64,000 nt of DNA from Plantago major (taxonomy: Eukaryota; Streptophyta; Magnoliopsida; Lamiales; Plantaginaceae). A model generated the notes under the pieces. That model had not been told where the DNA came from and made no database searches. It saw only the letters and a list, made by a program, of their open reading frames with translations. This document shows, piece after piece, positions 11,895 to 21,070 of the stretch. The stretch is taken from assembly GCA_026545765.1 (NCBI GenBank), contig CM048840.1:56730580-56794579 (forward strand), read 5' to 3'. Within the stretch, counting starts at the first letter, position 1. Every line of letters starts with the position of its first letter. A program made the translations under genes and the position numbers.

Positions 11895-12090
11895 GGTATC
11901 TGGAACGGGTATCCAGAAAAGAGGTATCTGGAACGGGTATCCAGAAAAGAGGTATCTGAAATGGGTATCCAGAAAAGAGGTATCTGGAACGGTTATCCAG
12001 AGAAGAGGAATCTGGAACGGGTATCCAGAAACTAAAGGCTAAAGGGTAAAACGGCTGTTCAAAGATTTCTGAGACGGGTACTCAGATATC
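11895..12090 (+). repeat. 28-bp tandem repeat of hairpins after pol, plus arm
   Basis: Five near-identical 28-bp units (GAGGTATCTGGAACGGGTAT plus CCAGAAAA) run from 11895 to 12030. Each contains a stem TCTGGA/TCCAGA around ACGGGTA. A separate hairpin at 12067-12087 has the same loop with a different stem, TCTGAG/CTCAGA. The same design occurs in the minus arm at 4121-4386 without the strict tandem periodicity, so the tandem expansion is specific to this copy. Confidence 0.8.
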
Positions 12091-12102
12091 TGGATCACTC
12101 AG

Positions 12103-12124
12103 TGAGGGGGAACACAAAAGAGAA
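12103..12124 (+). other. Internal polypurine tract, plus arm
   Basis: A purine run GTGAGGGGGAACACAAAAGA lies 260 bp after the pol stop and 600 bp before ORF3. It matches the minus-arm tract at 4084-4108. The true 3' polypurine tract is at 18619-18630, so this one is internal. Confidence 0.5.
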
Positions 12125-12527
12125 TAGTACAACTGTCTGCAGTCAACAACTCTCTTGAAATTTGTATTATTTCTATCTCTGTGTAAAACTTGGACAAATA
12201 TCAATTGTGAGATAAATTCAGATGCAAACAGTGTTCTTGGTCATACAGAAACGTGATTCAGAAAGCTAATAGCCAAAATTCATTAAATGGGCACAATTAC
12301 ATTTGTTGATTGTGATCATTGCTGAAGAAGCAATGGTGACCCTTGATGAATTGGGCGATTGATCTTTACGGCAGAGATTAACTCTCAGTAAATAGTGGAC
12401 TGTTAAAATTTCGACAGGGCCCACTATGAATTTAATGCCTAACAAGCTTTTACTCACGCCTGCCTGCAATTCACAGATACTTACACACAAAATTAATTTG
12501 TATGTATATGTTTGTGGAGATTACATT

Positions 12528-12540
12528 GCTATATATATGG
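12528..12540 (+). promoter_or_regulatory. TATA box upstream of ORF3, plus arm
   Basis: CTATATATATGG lies about 180 bp upstream of the ORF3 ATG at 12711. The region between is C/A-rich and leader-like, without an upstream ATG in good context close to the start. The same box is kept in the minus arm (3664-3676). This looks like an ordinary plant core promoter and suggests ORF3 has its own transcript; activity is inferred. Confidence 0.5.
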
Positions 12541-12710
12541 GATTTTGGCAAAAGAAATCACTTTTGCCTAATCCAACATACAGACTTGCACAAAAATAGC
12601 AAAAACTCTTCTTCAACCTCTGCAAATCTCTGTTAGTTTTTCTGCAAAGAATTACTAATCTCTCACCCTAATCTCTTTCTCGTTTTTCAAAGACCTCACT
12701 ATTTAAAGAG

Positions 12711-14550
12711 ATGGCTCACAAACGTGCTTCTACTCAGAAATCCCAAGCTACTACTACTGGTACTACTAAAAAGCAAGCACCAGTGCTAGTTATTACTAAC
12801 AATCGGTTGATCGGAGAATTCGACCCTGATCATTGGACTTCAAATCACAGGATGATTTGGGGTGGTGCCATGATTGAGGAATACCTGGTAGTCGCAATAG
12901 AAAACCAAACTGACAGGAACTTAGTACTTGATATGCTTGAAAAGGCAAAAATCAAGGGTTTTCTCCAAGTTTTACAACAACTCCACAATTATTTCCAAGA
13001 TCTCTGAAGGCACTGAGATAGTGTCTATCAAGACCAAAGTCCAAGGACAAGAAATCTTGTTGGACGAAACAGCTTTCTGTGAGCTGTTTGAACTTCAAAA
13101 TCTTGGAAAGGATTTTGAGATTGACACCAAGGATGAAGATCTCCTTGAAGGTGTGAAGCAACTGTACAGTAATGTGTGTGATCTTGACAAACCAGACACA
13201 CCCATCGACTTTAAGCTTGCTGACATAAGGACCAGACATCTTTTGGTCCACTGGGATGTGTTGGCATGTATCCTTCATAGAGGCTTTAATGGTCTACAAG
13301 GAGGTGTTGACCAGATAAGCCAAGAACGCTGGATGATGATGTTCTTGTTGAGCCAACAAGACAAAAGGCTGGAAAACCCTTTTAATTAGGGGAAGTACGC
13401 CTTCATGAAATTTGTGAAGAAGATACAAGGCTTTGAGCCTAAAATCGTTAAGGGCCTTGTTGAGCCAAAAGCCACAGTAAGCTATGGACTGAAAATTTGC
13501 TACTTACTAGAATGTCTTGGCATTGAGCTCAGAGAGACGGCAGATATTGCCAACAGTAACCTACTCTACAAATATGAGTATACAAACTTGATGAAAAAGG
13601 TTATTGGATCTCAGAAAGGTTCCAAGAAGCGAAAGACTGAAGAGGTATCTGAGGGAAAAGTTGCGACCAAGAAGCCCCGAACTTCAAGGAAGAAGTCTGC
13701 TGGCAAATCAGAAGGCACACCCTTTGAGGTTGTCGATTCCCAGATACCTGACGTCGCTGCAGATGAACTCATCAATGCTGCAAAAGAGGCATCAACTACT
13801 GAACAAGTAGACTCAGCAAGCGAAAGTGCTTTCAGAAATGTCAAGACTATTGCCGAAAGCCTTGCTGATGAACTCATAAATGCTGAAAAACTTCTAACTC
13901 TTTCTGCAGAAGCAGCAGGGATTGTTGATAACTCTGTTCCAGATTTCAATGACGAATCGAATGAGGACAAGATCCCATCCCCCAAGGTTGCTGAAAAAGT
14001 AACCAAGGCAAAGGGGAAGAACAAAAGGTCCAAGGTTGATGAGAAAGAAACCAGCTCACAGGTTGCTGAACAAGCACCTATAGCAAAGGTTGTTGGTGCC
14101 AACACACCATCAGGGAAAGTCACATATAAACAACTTCAAGAAGCCCTGATGAGTGGTGACCTAGTGTTGGTAGACACTGATGTCAACACCACACTTAAAA
14201 ATCTGGAAGAACTCTCAACTGCTCAAACTTCTACTTCTAGACAACCACAACAACCACAACCACAACAACCACAAGTGGTCGATGAAATGGTAAATGAACT
14301 CCATTTCGACATGCCAGCAATGCAACATGCTGAACAAAATCCTGCAAATGAGCAGGTTCCCCAACTCCAAGAGAGGGATCAAACTGAGACACCTACTCAG
14401 AATGATCAACCAGGGGAGGCAACTGAGTTAGCCACTCAGGAAAAGGTTGAAGTACCTCAAACTTCCAACAAAGAAGCAACACTGGAACAACAAGACCAAC
14501 TCATGAAAGGGTCACAAGTTCCAGAGATCACTCAGCCTTACATTGCTCAG
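12711..14550 (+). pseudogene. ORF3 exon 1: N-terminal domain plus basic/acidic linker, plus arm
   Basis: The exon starts M-A-H-K-R-A-S-T-Q-K and includes R-L-I-G-E-F-D-P-D-H-W and M-I-W-G-G-A-M-I-E-E. A deletion of about 40 bp near 12965 shifts the frame relative to the minus arm. A TAG at 13387-13389 replaces the cysteine codon of N-C-G-K-Y. From 13405 a 437-codon stretch carries the end of the domain, a basic nuclear-localisation-like cluster, an acidic linker repeating A-D-E-L-I-N-A, and a Q/P repeat (near 14238-14275). The exon ends at C-A-G before GTAGCT at 14551. The open frame runs through into intron 1, so an unspliced reading is possible but ends soon after. Confidence 0.65.
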
Positions 14551-15439
14551 GTAGCTGAATGGTTTGCACTTGTGAATTTCTTTGTGTTTTCTGTCTTGTT
14601 AACTAATAAAAATTCTTTGTTACAGGCTGAATTAGAAACAAAAGAACAAGAGGAAGCTACAAACCTTGCCTCAGAATCTGAGAAGGAGGCTTCCATAGCC
14701 TCACCACTTAAGGAATAGGAGCCTGTCTCACAGGTAGAAGACAGTTCCTTAAGATATAACATCTCAGATATGTGCTTTATACACTTGACTAATACTATTA
14801 AGTGTTTGTTTCTAATAGGCTCCAACTGAGAAGAAAAATGAAGAGACTGAAATGTCTATCTCTTCAGAGAAGAATCCAGAGACTTCCAAGGTCTCTGAGG
14901 AACAAGTATCTGAACCTTCTACAGAGAAGGTATTTCATTCAGATATCTATAATATTCAAAGACAAATCTCTGATCGTTTTTCTCAAACTAACACTTTCTA
15001 CTTAAACAGGTTCAAAAAGAAGTAGAAGTTGCTGGGGAATTGCCCGCTCAATCCCCAAAACAAATGGAAATTGATGAGGCATCAAAACCTTCATCACAAG
15101 AAAAATTTCCAGAGACTGCACAAGTCTCTGAGCAACAAGTATCTGAGCCTCCAATAGTGGAGGTAATTGACCTCTCAGATATCTGATTCAGAAAATAGAA
15201 CTTTCTCTTGATAAAATTTCCTAAGTGTTATGTTTCTAATCTCAGGTTCAAAAAGAAAGAGAGGATGCTGAGAATCAGACTTCCAAGTCTCCTCCTCACA
15301 CCAAGATATCTGAGGCACCTGGAACCTCTCGGTAGTCAACCTCGAGGCATTGTCATTGCAGGTAACACAGATACTTGACTACTCTAAAACTCAGATATCT
15401 ACACAAGTTTTGAAACTAATTCAAAACTCTCTCTTTCAG
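14551..15439 (+). other. ORF3 exon/intron array, plus-arm copy
   Basis: Introns are 14551-14625, 14734-14818, 14930-15009, 15163-15245 and 15362-15439 (75-85 bp). All are GT-AG, most with CAG or AAG before the donor, a CTAAT-like branch site and a T-rich acceptor. Exons are 14626-14733 (108 bp), 14819-14929 (111), 15010-15162 (153) and 15246-15361 (116; 114 in the minus arm). All but the last are multiples of three with phase-0 borders. Exons 4 and 5 start V-Q-K-E; exons 3 and 4 share S-E-x-Q-V-S-E-P near their ends. This pattern points to tandem exon duplication. In-frame stops in exons 2 and 5 of this copy are absent at the same places in the minus arm. Confidence 0.7.
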
Positions 15440-17028
15440 GTTCAGAGTAGTGCCAAGAAGGAGTCGAATGATGACTATGAAAACCTTCTTCCCTTCTTCA
15501 AGACTCATACCTTGACAAAGCATATTCAATGGTTCAAGAAATGGCAAAGGTTAAGGTGCTCTGATCTCTCTGAAATACTGAGAATCACATATCAACCAAC
15601 AAGACGAGCACGAGCTCTTGACCTGGAAAACTACATCCACGCAATGTTTCCTACTGAACAATACAAAGTTGCGACCTTAATGCGTAAGGATTTTTCCAAG
15701 GAAGTGGCACACACATTGGTGCAAGCCTTCAAACAGGCAGATGGTCAGACCAGATTGCAGATGGCATTCAAGCCAGTCCTGCCCCAGACACTACAATTTA
15801 TTCCTTCTGAACAAGAAGAAGTAAATGGGCAAATGATCACTATTCTAGAAGTGATCAATCTGGTCTCTGAAGATGAAGAAGAGAAGGAATCTGACGAAAA
15901 TGACTATGAAGATTTTCCGTCTAACCATCACAAGGATGGGGATGATAAAAAGGATGATGATGATGCCCCTGCACCAGGGACGGGAGGAATTCCACAAGGA
16001 CACATTTCCTCAGCTGCTGAAAAGCACACTGAGAGGACATCACAGCAATCCCCTCCTCCATCACCTCAGAAATCTACCCATCCATCTTGCAAACAACAAA
16101 AAGACACTACTGAACAAGTAGTTGAGCACTCTGAGGAAACAACTCTGAAGATATTAAATACTCAAGCCAGAACTGCTCAACTCAAACAACTGTTGGAAGA
16201 AGAGCACAGCTCCATCTTCAACTTGAAGAAGAGCTAGTTAAATCCAGAGATAAGCTTAATCAACTACAAGATCAATACTTACAAGAGACAGTAGCTTACT
16301 CTGAGGTTAAAGAGCTCCAGGATGCTGTAAATGCTATTGCTATGGAGCTAGATACTGAAGAAGTATCTAAAGAAAAGCATGATGCTAAGGCTGCATCATC
16401 AGCAAAAGACATACCACCATCCTCTTATCAGAAAGGAAAGAAGCCCATCTCTGAGATGGTTGCTAGAGTGGAAAATCTTGAAAATGTCCAAGAGGATGAA
16501 GATCACTGGGCTGATGACTCAGATGATGAAGAAGACAAGACTTTGGCAGAACACCGCAATGAACACTTAGCGGTTTCTCATCTGAAAAGGAAGCTAATTG
16601 CTCCTGAAGTTTTCAACAAACTGCCAAATGTCCACTCCCATGAATATATGAATAGATATCAAGTTTTGGCACATCTTAAAAGGGAGATGTCTTAACAAAA
16701 CAAAGAAGTAATTGCCTCTGTCCCCTCAGATATGCAAAAATTCACTGAGCTCATCACTCAGAGAACAACCAGTATGATCATTGCTCAGAAGGATCTGGGA
16801 ATAGTAAGGGACGATGATGTTTCATTAGCTGAAAAAGCTTTTCATGAGGCAAGTTACACTGCTGGAAAAGCAAATGCCATACTAGGCCCATTGGCAGAGC
16901 TCACTGATAAGGAAAAGGGACATATCAAACAAAATCAGGAGCTCAAGGCTGAACTTCAGAAGTTGGTCACTGCCTACAACTACTTACAAAAGAATTTTGA
17001 GTCCCTCTCAGATTCTTTTGTGGTATAA
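15440..17028 (+). pseudogene. ORF3 exon 6, first part: second conserved domain, acidic run and coiled coil
   Basis: After the acceptor at 15439 the frame gives L-L-P-F-F-K-T-H-T-L and W-F-K-K-W-Q-R-L-R-C-S-D-L-S-E-I, a domain also present in the minus arm (515-763). An Asp/Glu/Lys-rich run follows at about 15865-15970, then a P/S/T-rich linker. From 16203 a frame-shifted continuation begins L-E-E-E-L-V-K-S and is rich in heptad-like L/E/K patterns, with a second such stretch at 16732-17028 (Q-N-Q-E-L-K-A-E-L-Q-K-L), both suggestive of coiled coils. Stops at 16693-16695 and 17026-17028 break it. The function is unknown. Confidence 0.55.
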
Positions 17029-17180
17029 TCGATCGACAATGGTGAGGGGAAGAATTTGGATCTGATCAAGGAAGACAAAAGAAGAAATCTAGAGTTGGTG
17101 CCGCTCAGAAAGGAAGAGGAAACAAGAAAACTTCCCAGCCACAACTCAGAATAAATGAATCCTCACCAAATCAAGCTGCT

Positions 17181-18236
17181 TTGCAAATAGTAGCTACTTT
17201 CCAGCAGCCAACTGAAGAAACTACAATGGTAACAAGGGCCATGGCAAAAAGACCTCCAAGGAGTACCAAGGCTCCAAGTAGAAGACAAGTAAGAGGGATT
17301 GATGAATCTTCTGAAGAAGAAGAAGAAGAAGGTCAAATCAAATCCCAGGGCAATGAAGAAGGCTGCAAAAGTCTCACAAGAATTAATCTTGATGATGATG
17401 AAGAAACTGATGAAGATGAAGCCCCTCTTCACAGAAAAAGGAAAATTGATAGCCTAACTGAGCCCAAAGCTGCAAAGCATTTAGCAGCTAAAACACCCTC
17501 TGGAAATACCAAGTCAATCCAGGGTGGTTCTTCAAGTAATCCCCCAAAGGATAATTCTAGACAAAGAAGGAACAGGCTGAGAGCTGAACAAAGAAAAAGT
17601 CTACTTCCACTCAGGCCAGAAGAAGCCAAAATTGAGTTTGTGAAGAATGACAACAATTCCTCTGTCTACAGGTGCATTAATCAGAAGAATGGCTACTGGA
17701 TTCTGGAACTCAAACACTTACTGGTAAATTCAAAGTTTCCAGAACCAATCCATAAACAGTTCATGGCATGGAGAAAAGATAAGCCAATCTTGATTAACAC
17801 CAACCACATCAAACCATGGTTGGATTTTGAAGTAATCAAGAGAACTGAAGCCAAGAAGAAGGACCTCTCTGATGAATGTCCTTATGGAAAGCCAGATGAT
17901 GTGCACAAAATTTTCAACCTTGCTGGAACAGGCACAAGAGCAAGACTTGCTGTGGAACCCTATGAGTCCTTCTACTTAACAGAAGATCAATACAAGGGTG
18001 ACATTAGATATCTGAAGATCATTTATGAATACTTCAAGCTATCAGATATCAGAATCGAGCATGCCTGGAAGTGGGAAAAGTATCTGTGGGTCAAGCATTT
18101 TGTCAAGAGAAATCCCACCAAAATCTACAAGGAAGTCTGTAGATTTGCTAGAGACACAGAGATGATTATCAGAACTCTTCTCTTTGACTACTCTGATGAC
18201 ATAAAAAGGTTTGGTGATAGGAAATTTGCAGACTGA
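17181..18236 (+). pseudogene. ORF3 C-terminal domain, plus arm
   Basis: An open stretch of about 351 codons, whose frame can be followed upstream to about 17045, has an R/K-rich lead (M-V-T-R-A-M-A-K-R-P-P-R), poly-glutamate at about 17310-17330 and acidic runs. A globular region of about 190 residues follows, rich in aromatic residues (N-G-Y-W-I-L-E-L-K-H, H-I-K-P-W-L-D-F, H-A-W-K-W-E-K-Y-L-W-V). It ends at a TGA at 18234-18236. I do not recognise the fold. No homologue is visible elsewhere in the window, since the minus arm leaves the window before this part. It appears the least damaged part of ORF3. Confidence 0.6.
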
Positions 18237-18618
18237 TCCATGGAACTGTTTTGAAGACTTGAAGAATTTTTGATGACTTGAAGACTTGTCATTTAGAATG
18301 TTCACTTGGAGCTTGGTAACTCCTGTTGTTCTATTTGACTAAGTAGTTTTATGTGATTTTGCTGAATGTTCTGATCAGTTAAATCTTGAAAAAGTTATCT
18401 GTAAGCTTTCTCTGTATCATATCTGATGAACTTACTCTCAGATATCATTCTTATATAAAAGATAACTTGTCAGCAAAGATCACACCTTGTGATTTGGTTG
18501 ATGTTTACTTTCTGCACTTAATTATATGTATTAAAAGATCATAAGAAATGATTAAGTGGTGGATTGTTTCGTCATCCAGATTTGTAATAGGTCAGATAGT
18601 CATCGTTGACTGATCAAA

Positions 18619-18630
18619 ATGGGGGAAATT
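18619..18630 (+). other. 3' polypurine tract of the plus arm
   Basis: ATGGGGGAAATT immediately precedes the TG of the LTR at 18631, as expected for plus-strand priming. The stretch 18237-18618 between the ORF3 stop and this tract is non-coding, T-rich and shows no other feature I can name. Confidence 0.8.
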
Positions 18631-19814
18631 TGTTAGGAATATCTGTTTAGATTTTGATTAGCAACCTAATGACTTATCTTAGCTCAGAAAGGTGAATAGT
18701 ACTCTTAGTTCACTTGAACACTGTAAAAGAGGAAACTCACTAAGTATGATAGTCTAGCAAATCTTGTATAGGATGTTAGATCTCGAAATGTAATTTTTAT
18801 TTTCTGAAGAAGACCAAGAAGAAGGCATCCAGCAGGAAAAGTTCAACGGAGTTGAAGATTTGAAGACTGCACAAGATTGCTGAAGACAAGGGTTTTTCAG
18901 ATACCTGTGTCCAAATATCTTGGAGAAACAAGTGTTTTGAAACACACGAGTTGCAAAAGATATCTGAGAATAAAAGGTTGCTGAGACGAGGAAAGTGCCC
19001 ACAGATATCTACACTCAGATACCTTGGACATAAAATAAGCTTCTGAAAAAGATACCTTAACGAGCATTGTTATCTGTGAAAGAGTTGAACTAAGATTTCA
19101 TATCTAAGTTTCATTCTCTTGAACACTCACCATAGACTTGGGTCAGTAGAGAACAAGATACCATACATTGCAAAGTGTATTAAGTATACTTGATTCACAG
19201 AGCTATCTGAATAACTGAACAAGTTATTAAAGGAGCTCACCTGACAAACAAACCTAAAACCAACACCACATACGGCGTGGAGTACATGAAGTACATAGTT
19301 TGAGAAACTAAGGAATAACTCCAAGGTTGTTGAGCACAGGAAGTACTTAGTTTGGGAAGCTAAGGAATAGCTCAAAAAGGTTTCTGAGTACAGGAAGTAC
19401 TTGGCTGTGGAAGCCGAGGAATAACTCAAAGGGAACACTTGGTTGGGAACCTAGTGCTTTTAGGAATCTAAGAAAAGATATCTGTAAGGTTACCTCATTT
19501 ATCTTAGTGGATTCTAGGTCTGAGAAAGACCGAAGTGGATTAGTTGAAGGATTACGCCACCTTCAGATACCACTATAAAAAGACGTGTGTTATTTACTTT
19601 CTGCAGTTTATTACTTGTTTTACTTTTATTGCAAAGTACTTACACTTATCTTGCTGAACACGTGCACTTATCTCAGAAGTCTTCCGCTCTTTGAAATTAA
19701 GTATCAGATATCTTTACAGATATCTGAGAAACTGTGCTTATCGACAAAAGTTTTTAAAAGACTATTCACCCCCCCCCCCCCTAGTCTTTTACTTTGCCGT
19801 TATCTGGACCAACA
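18631..19814 (+). repeat. 3' LTR of the Sirevirus-like plus arm
   Basis: The 1184-bp LTR starts TGTTAGGAATATCTG and ends GGACCAACA. Near its end it has a perfect 10-bp-stem hairpin (19704-19727) and a hairpin with a 13-C loop (19756-19790). Repeated blocks of G-G-A-A-G-T-A-C-T-T with G-G-A-A-T-A-A-C-T-C lie at 19260-19440. The related LTRs at 58588 and 61073 are longer (1749 and 1430 bp). The flank after it is ATTTC; the matching left flank is not available because the 5' end is lost. Confidence 0.9.
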
Positions 19815-21070
19815 ATTTCTTTATTTTTATGTACTCTGTTCAAGTGGTATGTTAGCCACTTGTTTGCGTTATGTGATGGTGGTGGTATGTTAGCCACCTT
19901 TTATGTGTTAGTTATATTTCTTTTCCAGTTGAGTCTAGTTTAGGTGTTAGTATTTTTTTTTTTTTTAACTTTTCTCTTGTGGTGAGTCTGAGTCATTGAC
20001 CAAGTCGAACATCTAATGTGAATGGTAAATTCCCTTGCTGCTTACATTTTGTTTTATGTCTAGCTAGAAGTAGTGCAGTAGGCTTTAATCCTACAAAGTC
20101 GTTTCTCTTGTAAATAGCAAGTCTGGTTAGCCCTGTAGTCCAAAAGCCTGTGAGGAGCTGGTAAGAAAAATATCAGGCTTTTGTTATTGTGTGATTCCTG
20201 GGTTGTGCAAGTTTTTACGTATTACTTGCGCCATTTCATAGTTATGTGTACTTAGTTTCGTTGGGGATGACGAACGGCATGCTTTGCTTTGCGGATTTTA
20301 TTTTCCCCCGTTCTGTCGAACTGGTTTGGGGAGAGGATTGTTCATTATATTTATGAGTCATTATACTTGCGAGAAAAGTCGCCATCGCTCTAAAGTTTTT
20401 GATATTTGAATCTCGGGGTGGATCTATGGTCTTAATTGATCACCGTTAGTCGTGTTGGGCATGTTCCAAATACTACTACATACCGGCATGGCTGAAAGGC
20501 TACATGTCCGTGAGGTTGATGGCACGTATACCAAACTGACACGCACAAAAGTGCGGACTTTTGGTAAAACAGACACCTGCGAAAAATTGAGACTGAAAGA
20601 GCCCAATGTGGCCATGCACTGAAATCAGTGAAGTATTATGAGATTTGATGTTGTTTGAAAATGGATAAGGGGAGCAGTTTCTGTTTCGACTCAATGAGAC
20701 GGGTACAATAGCATAAGATATTTGAGGCATCCTTGTGACGAAAGTCATCTTACCAGTTTACTTTTTGAACTTATACCCCATATGGATACTTCCATGAGAG
20801 CGAGTGATACACTTTATACACCTGCGAGGGACTAACGGGCTAGGCTTAATTGTTATTTACTTGAGAAACGATCGTGTCTGATTACCTATTTTCTATTTTT
20901 GCCAAGATTAGGTTGAGCAAAATTTTTGCATCCTGTGAATTTAATGTGTTCAATGGTAGATTCGGTCGCTTGGGAGTTTGACTCTTTGTCTGTTTTCGTG
21001 GTTTGAGTCTAGCTTTTGTCTAGGTTTGTTGGTTTGCTCGAGCACGAGTAAAGGTTCGGTTTGAGGAGTT
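19815..21070 (+). mobile_element. 3' untranslated internal region of an Athila-like Ty3/gypsy element (remnant)
   Basis: This stretch is similar along its length to 50810-51968 of the complete Athila-like element, for example GTGGTGAGTCTGAGTC, GACCAAGTCGAAC and CGAATCTCGGGGTGGATC-type blocks. It ends in a polypurine tract GGTTTGAGGAGTT just before an LTR. It holds no gene. The Sirevirus-like insertion at 19814 cuts it from the rest of its element. Confidence 0.8.

Larger units (their letters stand above)
12711..18236 (+). pseudogene. Accessory ORF3 of the Sirevirus-like element, multi-exon, about 1,700 codons
   Basis: The region from the ATG at 12711 to the TGA at 18234-18236 reads as one long gene once five introns (14551-15439) and several lesions are allowed for. 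In order it has a conserved N-terminal domain, a K/R-rich stretch resembling a nuclear localisation signal (P-K-K-R-K-T and K-K-P-R-T near 13625-13700), acidic and Q/P-rich linkers, a repeated-exon region, a second conserved domain, a very acidic run, a coiled coil, and a C-terminal domain of about 200 residues. No signal peptide, membrane segment, enzyme motif or gag/pol motif is visible. It sits between pol and the 3' polypurine tract and is present in both arms, so it travels with the element. Stops and frameshifts at about 12965, 13387, 14716, 15333, 16200, 16693 and 17027 make this copy a pseudogene. It may be a captured cellular gene or a highly derived env-position ORF. Confidence 0.65.
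8613..19814 (+). mobile_element. Sirevirus-type Ty1/copia element, plus-strand arm with 3' LTR, truncated at its 5' end
   Basis: Starting inside protease (A-G-G-D-E-N), this arm contains GAG-pre-integrase, integrase, RT, RNase H, the hairpin spacer, ORF3 (12711-18236), a polypurine tract and a 3' LTR (18631-19814). The 5' LTR, gag and most of protease are missing at the junction near 8612. The LTR begins TGTTAGGAATATCTG and ends GGACCAACA, as in the related LTRs at 58588-60336 and 61073-62502. The post-pol region of about 6.5 kb is longer than the remaining pol. Confidence 0.88.

Noticed and set aside
11895-12030. CRISPR-like array of 28-bp repeats
   Set aside because: The units are directly adjacent with no unique spacers, lie inside a plant retroelement, and are explained as tandem hairpins.
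12711-18236. ORF3 as a retroviral envelope gene
   Set aside because: There is no signal peptide, transmembrane segment or furin-like site. The composition is basic/acidic low complexity with coiled coils, so only its position is env-like.
19815-21070. A host gene downstream of the Sirevirus-like LTR
   Set aside because: The region matches the 3' untranslated part of the Athila-like element at 50810-51968 and has no frame.
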